This document shows positions 1 through 8,778 of a stretch of DNA of 64,000 nt, one piece after another. A program made the position numbers and the translations under genes. This stretch comes from Casimicrobiaceae bacterium (GTDB lineage: Bacteria > Pseudomonadota > Gammaproteobacteria > Burkholderiales > Casimicrobiaceae), in assembly GCA_026646885.1 (NCBI GenBank), contig JAPKHK010000004.1, forward strand, positions 62,001 through 126,000, given 5' to 3'. The notes below the pieces were generated by a model, which saw nothing but the letters and a program-made list of their open reading frames with translations, did not search any database and was not told where the DNA came from. Within the stretch, counting starts at the first letter, position 1. Every line of letters starts with the position of its first letter.

Positions 1-1458
1 GGCAGCGCTCCCGGTATAGAAGTGAGAATTCGGCCCAATGCCCGGCGTCCCATAGAATCGGCAAACTGGCGCGGCGTTGGACGTGCCCAAGGTATGTGCC
101 TTGAAACTCAAGCCGGTGCGCCTCCAACCCGGTCCGGCGGCACCGGCGTCGATGCCTGCGGCCTCGGCAGCGGAGGCGGTGACAAAGAAATGTTTCAGTT
201 GTGGATGATAGAACTCAGCGACCGTTACTTCGCCGGGCGCAGGTGCTAGCGGGTGCAGCACGTCGACACGCGTTGCATCTTGCGGCCCACCAAGCACCTC
301 TTGCATTCGTCCAAGCCTAACGCGCGCGCCCCGGTCATCGCGCAGAAAGGCGTCGAAGAAAGTGACCGTCCAGGTATAGATGTCCGGTACCAAGCTCGCA
401 TCGTAGCGGTGCCCGACATCCCGAAAGGCTACCAAGAACCGGTTGCCGGAGAGGCGATTCACGGCCTGCTCGGTCAGGGTGGCCGGTGCCGTAAAATCGG
501 CGGTACCAACGATGCCCAGATAGGGAACGGTGATCCCGTCGACCCCATTCTGGTCATCGCCGAACGCGGGCAAGAAACTCTGTCCGGAATAGGGCACATA
601 GCCGGCGATAGCTCTGATGCGGCCATCCTGGACGACCCGCTGGGCGGATAGCCCCAAGGAGGAGGTCAGCTTGGCGCCGGCCATGAGCAGGCCGGTCTCG
701 CCGCCCAAGCTTGTGCCGAAGAAGCCGATGCGCTGTGCATCGACCCGCTCGCGATAGCGCGCGTCGGCAAGCAGCAAATCGAGCGCCGCCCCCACTGCCA
801 ACGGCCGGATTGCCTGCATTTCGACGAGATCGCTGAAATTGCGCACTGCGTACCAGTAGTCGCTCAAATCCTCTAGTCGCACACGCGAAAAGCGCGGATC
901 ACCGTGAAAAATGGCCAGCACGGCATAGCCATGACTCACGAAACGCGTGATCGAGCCAAGATAATCGTCGGAGAGGGGACTGCCACCGAGACCGTGTGAA
1001 TACACCAGGAGCGGATAGGTTGTGGACGCGTCCGACCAAATCGGCATATCACCGGCCCGCTCCATGCGTGGCACGCTGTGGCCGCTTGGCAGGGGAAATT
1101 CGGCCCGGGCATTGGCGCTGGAGGTCGGATAGCAAAAGAGCGCGAGGTGTTCCTTGGGCTCGCCGCGCAGGCGCGGAAACAGGTCAGTCGCCGGCGGCGT
1201 CACGCTGAAGCGCAGTGCCGCGGATGGCTCGGTGAGGAGCTGGTTCACATAGCGATATTCACCGTCGCGTGGTATACCCTCCCAGTAAGCCTCTACCGGC
1301 TCGCCCGCGAGCTGCGAAAAATCCTGTGCAACATTGCTGCATGCCACCAAATGCGGCCCCAGAGCCAAGGGCGCCGCCCCCGCCAGGGCATCCGCCGCTC
1401 CAACCGGAAAAGCGAAAAGCAAACCGAAGATGGCAAGGAGAAGCCTTTTGATCAACAT
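1..1458 (-). CDS. Secreted alpha/beta-hydrolase with C-terminal DUF5648-like domain (partial)
   Basis: The reading frame is open from an ATG at 1458 to the window edge (486 codons), so the C-terminus is missing. It starts with a signal peptide (MLIKRLLLAIFGLLFAFPVGA). A hydrolase core follows, with an oxyanion-type HGLGG near residue 155, a nucleophile elbow GTSLGG with Ser250, and a likely catalytic His in DVGHRYD. After about residue 410 a separate domain begins, with EFYHPQLKHFF, GPGWRRTG, VCRFYG and GPNSHFY, the pattern of DUF5648 modules found at the end of secreted betaproteobacterial proteins. It probably acts outside the cytoplasm as an esterase, lipase or dienelactone-hydrolase-type enzyme; the substrate is unknown. 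It is easily missed because no stop codon lies inside the window. Confidence 0.85.
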   Translation of the reverse strand, partial: MLIKRLLLAIFGLLFAFPVGAADALAGAAPLALGPHLVACSNVAQDFSQLAGEPVEAYWEGIPRDGEYRYVNQLLTEPSAALRFSVTPPATDLFPRLRGEPKEHLALFCYPTSSANARAEFPLPSGHSVPRMERAGDMPIWSDASTTYPLLVYSHGLGGSPLSDDYLGSITRFVSHGYAVLAIFHGDPRFSRVRLEDLSDYWYAVRNFSDLVEMQAIRPLAVGAALDLLLADARYRERVDAQRIGFFGTSLGGETGLLMAGAKLTSSLGLSAQRVVQDGRIRAIAGYVPYSGQSFLPAFGDDQNGVDGITVPYLGIVGTADFTAPATLTEQAVNRLSGNRFLVAFRDVGHRYDASLVPDIYTWTVTFFDAFLRDDRGARVRLGRMQEVLGGPQDATRVDVLHPLAPAPGEVTVAEFYHPQLKHFFVTASAAEAAGIDAGAAGPGWRRTGLSFKAHTLGTSNAAPVCRFYGTPGIGPNSHFYTGSAA

Positions 1459-1538
1459 GTTTGTGTGCTCACATTCGACTCAGACTCAGCGGCCTGTCGC
1501 CACGCAATTTGGAGCAAGGTTATTTCCACGACCAGCGC

Positions 1539-2234
1539 TCACCTGATTCGCATACCGTCCTCGAACAGCTCACCGGGATCAACGCTCCGGTAGGCCTCGG
1601 TAGGGTAAAAGGCGCGAAAATCAGCCATCACCTTGTCAAAAGGGAAATCCGACCAGCAGCCATGCTCGCGCAAGTACTCCATGTGAAGCCGATTCTTCGC
1701 GTCGTACTCTTGAAAGATGGCATCGCTGCGCCCGTCAAACTCCGTCGGGCGAACGTGGAAGCGCTCGCACATCTCGATGTTGAACGCTGGCGCCGCCTTC
1801 ACCCATCTGCCGTCCAGCAAGAGAAGCGCGTAGCCATGATGGATGAACGTGGTTTTGCCACCCATCATGGCCTTGAGCTTTTCGGTGCTGAGGTGATTCT
1901 CCACATCGGCGAGCCCTATTGCCGCGTGAATACCGGCCGCACGCGCCAGGGCGGCAAGCAAGATCGCCTTGGGCAAACAATACGCCGCCTTGGCCCGCAA
2001 GACGTTACTGGCAACATAGGGCTCGGGATCAAGACTCATGGTGAACGGGTCGTAGCGCCAGCCGTCGCGTACGCGGTAAAAGAGCCTCACCGCCTTCTCG
2101 ATCTCTGTGCTTGCGTCCGCTACGGTCGCTTGCGCAAAATGGCGAATCGATTCCGCGTCGGAATCGATGAAGTAGGTGCTGGCGAGATATTCGCCGCCGG
2201 GCTCTGGCCAGGCGCCGGGAGGCGTATGGATCAT
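1539..2234 (-). CDS. Transglutaminase-like domain protein
   Basis: This 231-residue cytoplasmic-looking protein has no signal peptide. Its centre matches the transglutaminase-like (papain-fold) superfamily: a candidate catalytic Cys86 in AAYCLPKAILLAALARA, a motif that usually precedes an access-to-substrate helix, and His132/His133 in FIHHGYALLLLDGRW. The third catalytic position, normally Asp, seems to be Asn in APAFN. Bacterial members of this group are often peptidases or amidases rather than cross-linking enzymes. It is transcribed toward the secreted hydrolase gene with an 80-bp gap, so the two may share a transcript. The exact substrate cannot be read from the sequence. Confidence 0.8.
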   Translation of the reverse strand: MIHTPPGAWPEPGGEYLASTYFIDSDAESIRHFAQATVADASTEIEKAVRLFYRVRDGWRYDPFTMSLDPEPYVASNVLRAKAAYCLPKAILLAALARAAGIHAAIGLADVENHLSTEKLKAMMGGKTTFIHHGYALLLLDGRWVKAAPAFNIEMCERFHVRPTEFDGRSDAIFQEYDAKNRLHMEYLREHGCWSDFPFDKVMADFRAFYPTEAYRSVDPGELFEDGMRIR

Positions 2235-2337
2235 AGAATCGTCGCGGCAAGAAAGTCACATTATGCCGGTTGGGGCTAAGATGGCCAAGCTTACTGCCAC
2301 AGTGTTGCCACCGCCGGGCCCGGCTGTGGCAGCACCC

Positions 2338-3609
2338 TCACACGGCGCTTTCCGCGAGCGTGAAACGCAGCGTCGCGCCCTTGCCCGGAGCGGATTCAGC
2401 CCACACGTCGCCACCATGGTTATGCACGATGCGGGCCACCGTGGCGAGCCCGATGCCGCTGCCCGCGAACTCCTCGGGTTTGTGCAAGCGCTGAAAGGGG
2501 GAAAACAGGCGGTCAGCGTAGGCCATGTCGAAGCCCACTCCGTTGTCGCGCACAAAAAAGACCTCGCCGTCTTCGCTCGTTTTACGGCCAAACTCGACTT
2601 TGGGCGCAACTTCACGGCTGGTGTATTTCCAGGCGTTCTCAAGCAAATTCTGCAACATCAGGCGCAGCAACTGCGGATCGCCGAAAGCGAAACACGCGTC
2701 TTCGATGCAAATTTCGACCGACCTCTGCGGCGCGGAATGTTTAAGCTCCTCGACGACCTCGCGCGCGATCTGGCTCAAATCGACCTTGCTACGCTGCATG
2801 TTGTGCCTGGAAATGCGCGACAGTTCCAAGATGTCATCGATCAGCGCGCCCATGCGTTGCGCCGCCGCACGCGCTCGATCGAGATAAGCTTTTCCCTGCG
2901 CGTCGAGTTTTTCGCCGTACTCCGCGGCGAGCAAGTAAGTAAAGCCGTCGATGCCGCGCAAGGGCGCGCGCAGGTCATGCGAAATCGAATAGGCAAACGA
3001 CTCCAGCTCTTTGTTCACTGCGGCGAGGTTGGTGTTGCGCATCTCCAGTTCGTGTATCAGCAAACGGCGGGCTCGCTGTGCCACGAAGGCAAAGAGACCG
3101 ACCAGGGTCATCACCGCGAGCACCGACACCCCCATCACGAGATCCGTCTCGGCCATGACTGCGCGTGGTGGCAGCCACCCCATTCGGGCCGCGACAAGCA
3201 CACCCAATATTTCGCAACTTGCCAACATGGCGCAATACATGCCCAGCTTGTGAAAGCCCAGCATCATCGCTCCTGAGAACGGCACCAGGAACCAGACCAC
3301 CACGCCATTGTCGATGCGCCCGAGTAGCAACAACTGGTAGCCAAAGAGCAGCAACCCAAGGGTGATGGCGAGATAAAGCGCAAGCGCCGCCGTACGCGTC
3401 GCGAGCTGAGCCAGCAGCACCAGCATGATCGCCGCAAACACATGGGGCAGCACAAATTCGGGCGGACCCTGCCAAGCGTAAAGACCGGCGAAGCCCAGCG
3501 CGGAAACGGCGCAGAACAGCGAGCCGAGCTGTACCGTGCGCCGGGCGACCTCTGCCTCCAGGAGTCGCGGCTCCGCTCCGAGCCGAAAGCTAAAGGGCTG
3601 ATGCGACAT
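2338..3609 (-). CDS. Membrane sensor histidine kinase (orphan)
   Basis: The 423-residue protein has about five or six hydrophobic segments in residues 28-178, then a short coiled linker and a complete kinase core. The H-box is SISHDLRAPLRG with phospho-acceptor His211, the N-box is LLENAWKYT, the G1 box is DNGVGFD and the G2 box is GSGIGLATV. The long membrane region without an evident periplasmic sensor domain suggests it senses within or near the membrane. No response regulator gene is adjacent, so the partner must be encoded elsewhere. The TM region followed directly by HisKA/HATPase_c resembles bacteriophytochrome-like and MASE-type kinases, but the signal is unknown. Confidence 0.9.
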   Translation of the reverse strand: MSHQPFSFRLGAEPRLLEAEVARRTVQLGSLFCAVSALGFAGLYAWQGPPEFVLPHVFAAIMLVLLAQLATRTAALALYLAITLGLLLFGYQLLLLGRIDNGVVVWFLVPFSGAMMLGFHKLGMYCAMLASCEILGVLVAARMGWLPPRAVMAETDLVMGVSVLAVMTLVGLFAFVAQRARRLLIHELEMRNTNLAAVNKELESFAYSISHDLRAPLRGIDGFTYLLAAEYGEKLDAQGKAYLDRARAAAQRMGALIDDILELSRISRHNMQRSKVDLSQIAREVVEELKHSAPQRSVEICIEDACFAFGDPQLLRLMLQNLLENAWKYTSREVAPKVEFGRKTSEDGEVFFVRDNGVGFDMAYADRLFSPFQRLHKPEEFAGSGIGLATVARIVHNHGGDVWAESAPGKGATLRFTLAESAV

Positions 3610-3849
3610 GACTGGTTAACGGAATTCCGCGCGCAGTCTTGAGCCAAAGTCGGTTGGAGGAACGCGCCTACGACCACCCCCCCAAGCGGACAGTCAACGC
3701 ACCCAGGTCCGACCCGTACCGCCATCCCATGCCGCGCGGGCACCTTTCTCGCTCGCCCGCCTCGTTTTCGGAAAAACCCGTCGCCTTCCCCATTTAAGCA
3801 GATGCACCGGACGTGTACCATGCGCCATCCGCAATTTCTTGCTCCGGCC

Positions 3850-5526
3850 ATGAACCCTCTTCCTCCTCGCCACGGCGGCCAAATTCTGGTCGACGCGCTA
3901 CTCGCTCACGGTGTCGACCACATTTTCGCCGTCCCCGGCGAAAGCTATTTGGCAGTGCTCGACGCCTTGCACGATGTCCAAGAGAAGCTACGCCTCATCG
4001 TCTGCCGCCAGGAAGGGGGCGCGGCGAACATGGCCGAGGCTTACGGCAAACTCACCGGACGGCCGGGCATTTGTTTCGTCACCCGCGGGCCGGGTGCCAC
4101 CAATGCCAGCATCGGCGTACACACCGCTTTCCAGGATTCGACGCCGATGATTCTGTTCATCGGCCAAGTGGGTAGCGATTGCGTTGAGCGCGACGCTTTC
4201 CAGGAAATCGACTACCGGCGCATGTTCGGCCCTATGGCCAAGTGGGTGGCGCAAATCGACCGCGCCGACCGCATTCCCGAATTGGTGAGCCAAGCCTTCC
4301 ATCGCGCTACGTCGGGCCGACCCGGGCCGGTGGTGCTGGCCTTGCCCGAAGACATGCTCGAAGCTACCGCGCGGGTCGCCGACGCGCCGCATTTTCAGAC
4401 CATTCAAGCGCATCCCGGTGCCGAGGATCTCGCCCGCCTGCGGCAACAACTCGCCGCGGCTCAGCGCCCTCTGGTGATCCTCGGCGGCAGCGGCTGGAAC
4501 CAAGACGCTTGCGCGCAGATCCGGCAGTTCATCGAGGCCAACGAATTGCCGGTAGCCTGCGCTTTTCGTTTTCAGGATCTCTTCGACAACCGCCATCCGA
4601 ACTACTGCGGCGATGTCGGCATCGGCATCAACCCCCGGCTGGCACAGCGCATCCGCGAAGCCGACCTTCTGCTGGTGATCGGCGCCCGCTTGGGGGAGAT
4701 GACCACCAGCGGCTACACCCTACTCGAAGTGCCCCGGCCGCGCCAGCAACTCATCCACATCCACGCCGGCGCCGAAGAACTCGGGCGCGTTTATGCCGCG
4801 GACCTTTTGATCAACGCCGGCATGGTTCCGATGGCCACCGCTTTGGCCAATCTGCCGCCGGTGGACCCGGCAGCCTGGCGTGCGACCGTCGCCGCCGCGC
4901 GCGCCGATTATGAAGCCCACCAAATGCGCGTCGCCGTGCCGGGCGCGCTCGACCTGTGGACGATAATGCAAACGCTTTCGGCGCGCCTGCCCGAAGACGC
5001 CATCCTCACCAATGGCGCGGGCAACTATGCCACTTGGCTGCATCGCTATTATCGCTATCCCACCTTTCGCACCCAACTCGCCCCCACCAGCGGCGCCATG
5101 GGCTACGGCGTACCTGCCGCCATCGCCGCCAAAATCGTTCAGCCTCAGCGCACCGTGGTGTGTTTCGCGGGCGATGGCTGCTTTCTGATGAACGGCCAGG
5201 AGCTCGCCACCGCCATGCACTACAACGCGGCGGTAATCTTCCTGGTGATCAACAACGGCATGTACGGCACCATCCGCATGCATCAAGAACGACGCTACCC
5301 CGGCCGCGTCTGCGGGACCGCGCTCAGCAACCCCGACTTCGCCGCCTATGCGCGCGCCTTCGGTGCCTTGGGCGAAACCGTCAGCCGCACCAAAGATTTC
5401 CCACCCGCCTTGCAGCGCGCCCTCACGGCCGCGCGACCGGCACTCTTGGAGCTTCAGCTCGATCCCCGGGCGATTACGCCCAACGCTACGCTCGATGATC
5501 TGCGCGCCGCCAGGGTCAAGAGCTAG
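3850..5526 (+). CDS. Thiamine-diphosphate-dependent enzyme, acetolactate-synthase-like
   Basis: A ThDP-dependent enzyme of 558 residues with the three-domain layout of acetolactate synthase large subunits and related decarboxylases. The N-terminal domain carries the cofactor-activating Glu in RQEGGAANMAEAYG, the central domain contains VILGGSGW, and the C-terminal domain has the diphosphate/Mg motif beginning GDGCFLMNGQE and ending VINN. An upstream in-frame ATG exists at 3802, but family alignment (HGGQILVDALLAHGV near the start) favours ATG 3850. No small regulatory subunit gene follows, so biosynthetic IlvB is unlikely; the group also contains benzoylformate-decarboxylase-like and sulfoacetaldehyde-acetyltransferase-like enzymes. 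The gene is alone on the plus strand. Confidence 0.85.
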   Translation: MNPLPPRHGGQILVDALLAHGVDHIFAVPGESYLAVLDALHDVQEKLRLIVCRQEGGAANMAEAYGKLTGRPGICFVTRGPGATNASIGVHTAFQDSTPMILFIGQVGSDCVERDAFQEIDYRRMFGPMAKWVAQIDRADRIPELVSQAFHRATSGRPGPVVLALPEDMLEATARVADAPHFQTIQAHPGAEDLARLRQQLAAAQRPLVILGGSGWNQDACAQIRQFIEANELPVACAFRFQDLFDNRHPNYCGDVGIGINPRLAQRIREADLLLVIGARLGEMTTSGYTLLEVPRPRQQLIHIHAGAEELGRVYAADLLINAGMVPMATALANLPPVDPAAWRATVAAARADYEAHQMRVAVPGALDLWTIMQTLSARLPEDAILTNGAGNYATWLHRYYRYPTFRTQLAPTSGAMGYGVPAAIAAKIVQPQRTVVCFAGDGCFLMNGQELATAMHYNAAVIFLVINNGMYGTIRMHQERRYPGRVCGTALSNPDFAAYARAFGALGETVSRTKDFPPALQRALTAARPALLELQLDPRAITPNATLDDLRAARVKS

Positions 5527-5601
5527 TCATCTGTCACCTGGCGCGAGCCAAGTGCCCCGCTCCAATCCGCGAGTCCGCGATCGCGCAGGGCACGCACGGT
5601 T

Positions 5602-6261
5602 TCACAGACCTGTCTCGTTGCTCATCCCGGTCGCAACGGCAATGAACGCGCCGCCTCGGGGCCAAACGCTCTGCAAGCACGGCTCCAATTTGCGGCTCAA
5701 CGCGCCACCCGTGGGAAGATATATCGCGGTGCGCATCTGCAATCGGTCCACCGGGAGATTCGCGAACAGGTCGCGCGCTTCCTCGCAGGTGTGCCAGTAG
5801 GCACCCCGGTACGCGCCTTTGCCGCCCTTTCGGCCTTTCTGCCACCACAAGCAGCTCTGGCGATTGAGCAAACCCAAGGCGATGCGCCGCCGCGCCACGC
5901 GCAACATTTCCGCCACCGCAAGACGCGGCTCATCCACAAAGCACACGGCGGTGACCGCGACCACCAGATCGAAGCTGCGATCGGCGAAGGGCAAGCGCTG
6001 CGCGTCGCCGAGAACATACGCAGTACTGTCCTGGCTCGCAGCATAGCGAACTGCGGCCGCATCGCAGTCGAGGCCGACCACCTCGCCCGCATCCGCTGCA
6101 AGCGCGAAACGACGGGTGAAGTAGCCCGTACCGCAGCCGATGTCGAGTACCGATTCGCCGGCTCGCGGAACCAAGAGCGCACGTAGGAGGCGATACTCGA
6201 CCTCGCCTATCCACGCCCCGCGCGGCGAACGATACCAAGCATCGTAGAGTTCAGGACTCAT
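5602..6261 (-). CDS. SAM-dependent methyltransferase (class I)
   Basis: A 219-residue class I methyltransferase of the UbiE/Methyltransf_11 type. Motif I is VLDIGCGTGYFTRRF, the acidic end of strand 2 is GLDCDAAAV, and SFDLVVAVTAVCFV is motif IV. It has no signal peptide or membrane segment. The C-terminal half is rich in Lys, Trp and Gly (WWQKGRKGGKG) and may carry substrate specificity. The gene is convergent with the ThDP enzyme and lies 42 bp downstream of the SQR-like gene on the same strand, so it may be the last gene of that transcript. The substrate is unknown. Confidence 0.85.
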   Translation of the reverse strand: MSPELYDAWYRSPRGAWIGEVEYRLLRALLVPRAGESVLDIGCGTGYFTRRFALAADAGEVVGLDCDAAAVRYAASQDSTAYVLGDAQRLPFADRSFDLVVAVTAVCFVDEPRLAVAEMLRVARRRIALGLLNRQSCLWWQKGRKGGKGAYRGAYWHTCEEARDLFANLPVDRLQMRTAIYLPTGGALSRKLEPCLQSVWPRGGAFIAVATGMSNETGL

Positions 6262-6303
6262 GAAAATACTCCGCTTGCCGGCCGCGGCGAGAGCGCCCCA
6301 GCC

Positions 6304-7431
6304 TCAGCGGTAGCGCCTGAGATACCAAGATTCGAAAAAAACCTTCGCTTGGTGCATCAGTCCCAATGACGGCAAGGCGTAGCCCCCCTCGGGCGTGCGT
6401 TTGACCAGCATGCCCGCTTCGAGCGAATCCACCACGCAGAGGAGTTCGATCTTAAACGTCTTCTCCGGCCGGCCGCCATTCATTTCAGCAAGTAGGTTCT
6501 CTGCCGCGGCTTCCGCCTGCAAGTCGGCCATGTGCGCCTGCTTTGGCATCCAGTCGGGGCCAGGGAAGCTGCCGGCGTCGCCCGCCACGTAGACCCGCTC
6601 ACGCCCCTCGACGCGGCATTGCGCATCGGCCTTGATCAGTCCGCCTTGCGAGCGCGGCAGGTCGGTAGCGTCGAACCAGGCGTTGCCGGTCAGCCCCGGC
6701 ATGAAGACGATGAGGTCGGCGGCAAACTCGCCGCCCTCGGTTTTCACCCTGCCCTGATCGAAGCCGACCAACTTGTGGCCAAGGTGGGTTTCGATGCCGC
6801 GCCGCTGCATCTCCCCGAGCAGTCGCGCAACGGCTTTTTCGCCCAGGCGGTTGCCGGGATTGGGCATGGGGTTGAAGAACGCAAGCGCGATTCTGTCGCG
6901 CCGCCCTTCGCGCCGCAGTTGGGTGTCGAGACCGAAGAGGAACTCGAAGATCGGCCCGCCGCGCATGGCCGAGGGCTCGTTCGGGTTGCCGGCGAAGCCG
7001 AGCGCGATGGTGCCGCTTTGCATGGCCTGTACCGCGTCGCGCAGGCGCTCCACCGCGGCGATGCCTTCGCAAGGCGTGATGGCGTGTTCGATGCCGGGCA
7101 GCTTCTTGATGAAGCGCCCGCCGCAGGCGATGACCAGGCCGTCGTTGTCCACTGGCCCGTTGGTGGTCAGCACTCTGCGGCCGCCGTTCTCCAGCCCGGT
7201 TGCCTCGCCGGCATGGAAGTCGATGCGGTTGCGCGCAAAGAAGTTCTGCAGCGGGATGCGCAAGTCCTCAGCGCGCCGCTTGCCCGATGGTAGCCAGATC
7301 AGGCTGGGCAGAAAGACGAGCTCCGGCCGCGGGCCGATGACGGTGATGCCGATTTGCTTGTCGAGCTGGCGTAGCCGGCGCGCCGCAGAGAGCGCGGCAA
7401 AACCGGTGCCGATGACGCTAAGGTGCTTCAT
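6304..7431 (-). CDS. FAD-dependent oxidoreductase, sulfide:quinone reductase-like
   Basis: The protein has the two Rossmann folds of the SQR/flavocytochrome c sulfide dehydrogenase group: an FAD-binding VIGTGFAALSAARRL at the start and a second FAD contact in VYVAGDAGSFPG. In true SQRs a Cys sits before the GP.(F/Y)EF motif; here that stretch is SAMRGGPIFEFLF, with no Cys. Cys remain only in VIACGGRF and in ELLCVVDSLEAG. It may therefore be a divergent SQR or an NADH-dehydrogenase-like flavoprotein rather than a canonical sulfide oxidiser. Start ATG 7431 is one base after the stop of an upstream gene remnant, which suggests the two were once translationally coupled. The C-terminal FFESWYLRRYR fits membrane attachment. 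Confidence 0.82.
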   Translation of the reverse strand: MKHLSVIGTGFAALSAARRLRQLDKQIGITVIGPRPELVFLPSLIWLPSGKRRAEDLRIPLQNFFARNRIDFHAGEATGLENGGRRVLTTNGPVDNDGLVIACGGRFIKKLPGIEHAITPCEGIAAVERLRDAVQAMQSGTIALGFAGNPNEPSAMRGGPIFEFLFGLDTQLRREGRRDRIALAFFNPMPNPGNRLGEKAVARLLGEMQRRGIETHLGHKLVGFDQGRVKTEGGEFAADLIVFMPGLTGNAWFDATDLPRSQGGLIKADAQCRVEGRERVYVAGDAGSFPGPDWMPKQAHMADLQAEAAAENLLAEMNGGRPEKTFKIELLCVVDSLEAGMLVKRTPEGGYALPSLGLMHQAKVFFESWYLRRYR

Positions 7432-7432
7432 G

Positions 7433-7604
7433 CTAATCCTGTAGGGCTTGGTCAGGATCGGCAATCAGGTCGGCGGCGTCCTCCAAGCCGCTGGACAGGC
7501 GCAGCAGCCCAGCCGTTTCCGGCGCCGGAATCTGACCCAAGTTCTTGCGCCAATTCCCCGGCGTGCACACGGCGCGGGGACAAACCCGTTGCTTCTTCTT
7601 GCAT
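7433..7604 (-). pseudogene. Remnant of a Cys/Met-metabolism PLP enzyme (ends only)
   Basis: Reading from ATG 7604, which has a GAGGAG ribosome site, the first codons give MQEEATGLSPRRVHAGE, the usual start of cystathionine-synthase/lyase or O-acyl-homoserine sulfhydrylase proteins. In the next frame the stretch ending at TAG 7435-7433 reads IPAPETAGLLRLSSGLEDAA, then DLIADPDQALQD, the usual C-terminus of the same family. About 1 kb of middle sequence, including the PLP lysine region, is missing and the two ends are out of frame. This is an internal-deletion remnant directly upstream of the SQR-like gene. No other gene explains these bases. Confidence 0.72.
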
Positions 7605-7737
7605 CGTCTACTCCTCGATGGTCGATCTAGATCACAACTCCTACGGCATGCCGCTTAAAATACCAGGAACACGAAGCGCTCGTCTCGCGCGCCGGTCCGC
7701 GGTCGATCTGTCCGGTCGTCTCAACCACGGCCTGCCG

Positions 7738-8778
7738 CTAGCGAAGAGACCCCAAGTAGGCCGTAATGTCCGCGTGCTGGGCATCGCTGCCTTCGAAGGG
7801 CGGCATGATCGACACACGCTGGCCGTCCTGTTCGATGAAGCAACCCTTGCAAGGCACGACAACTTTCGAGGGTTCGCGTAGCGATTCCTCAAGATAGGCG
7901 GTCACGTGCAGGCCGCCGGCAAATCGGAGATCGGGGCCGATGGTCGGCTTCACCGGATTGCCCGGATAGTCGTGGCAGGCAGCGCAGCCCTTGGCCTGCA
8001 TCAGTCGCTTGCCGCGCACGGCGTTGCCCGGTGTCGCCCTGCCGCGGGGACTGACTTTCTCCGCGGTTCTGCCGATACGCAACGTCTGCCAGGCGGAAAG
8101 CCGCTTCAGGCCGTCGCGCTCGGCGCCCTCGCCGTTCCAAATCGCGAAGGCCACTGGCAACGACTCCTGCCAGTGCGCCTCGGCACGCGACAGCACCACG
8201 CGCCAGAGGCCGTTCTTCCACTCGCCGCGCGCCAACACGCCGCCCTCGGGCTGCGCGGTGAGCGTGCCGAAGCCTTCCGCCGAGAGCAGCTCCGCCGTGC
8301 CGTCGGCGCGCCAGAACCACAGCGAAACCGGCGCGCCGCGGTGACCCATGCCAATGTAGGGCAACTCCGCATCACCGCGTTGCGGCCACTGCACGGCGGC
8401 GGCGTCGGCGAAGGCGCCGATGCCGCGCTCCCGGGCCGGCTTTCTGTCGGCCCACTCGAGGTGCAGCGCCAGCGTGGCCGCGCCGCGCTGGGCGCGCACC
8501 TTCACGCTGCCTTTGCCGGCCTTCGTTGCCGGCGGCACGCTCGCCTGCGGATAGAGCGGAACGCTCACCGGCGCCTGCTTCAGCCAGGCCGGGCTGTGCG
8601 GATCGGCAGCGGGCTCGCCGTCGACGCGCTTCACCGGAATCTCCGCCGCGGCGGCAGCCAGCGGCAGCAGCAGCGCGAACAGCAGGCGTTGCACAAGAAA
8701 CACGAAGGGCCGCCCCGGGTGTTTCTTGGCCCCTTGCGGGGAGATCGCCGCGCAGCGGCGATTTCGGGGTGGGCTCAT
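7738..8778 (-). CDS. Molybdenum oxidoreductase gamma subunit fused to cytochrome c
   Basis: This exported haem protein of 346 residues joins two modules. Residues about 46-235 resemble the haem-b gamma subunit of ethylbenzene dehydrogenase, dimethylsulfide dehydrogenase and selenate reductase; the expected ligands appear as Met144 in YIGMG and Lys225 in RDGLKRLS. Residues about 250-346 form a mono-haem c domain with CAACH (265-269) and a candidate Met ligand in SIMPPFEG. A hydrophobic export signal (LLFALLLPLAAAAA) precedes both. The start overlaps the beta stop as ATGA. The fusion would pass electrons from haem b to haem c within one polypeptide. The first 25 codons look derived from a dispersed repeat; an internal GTG start is possible. 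Confidence 0.85.
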   Translation of the reverse strand: MSPPRNRRCAAISPQGAKKHPGRPFVFLVQRLLFALLLPLAAAAAEIPVKRVDGEPAADPHSPAWLKQAPVSVPLYPQASVPPATKAGKGSVKVRAQRGAATLALHLEWADRKPARERGIGAFADAAAVQWPQRGDAELPYIGMGHRGAPVSLWFWRADGTAELLSAEGFGTLTAQPEGGVLARGEWKNGLWRVVLSRAEAHWQESLPVAFAIWNGEGAERDGLKRLSAWQTLRIGRTAEKVSPRGRATPGNAVRGKRLMQAKGCAACHDYPGNPVKPTIGPDLRFAGGLHVTAYLEESLREPSKVVVPCKGCFIEQDGQRVSIMPPFEGSDAQHADITAYLGSLR

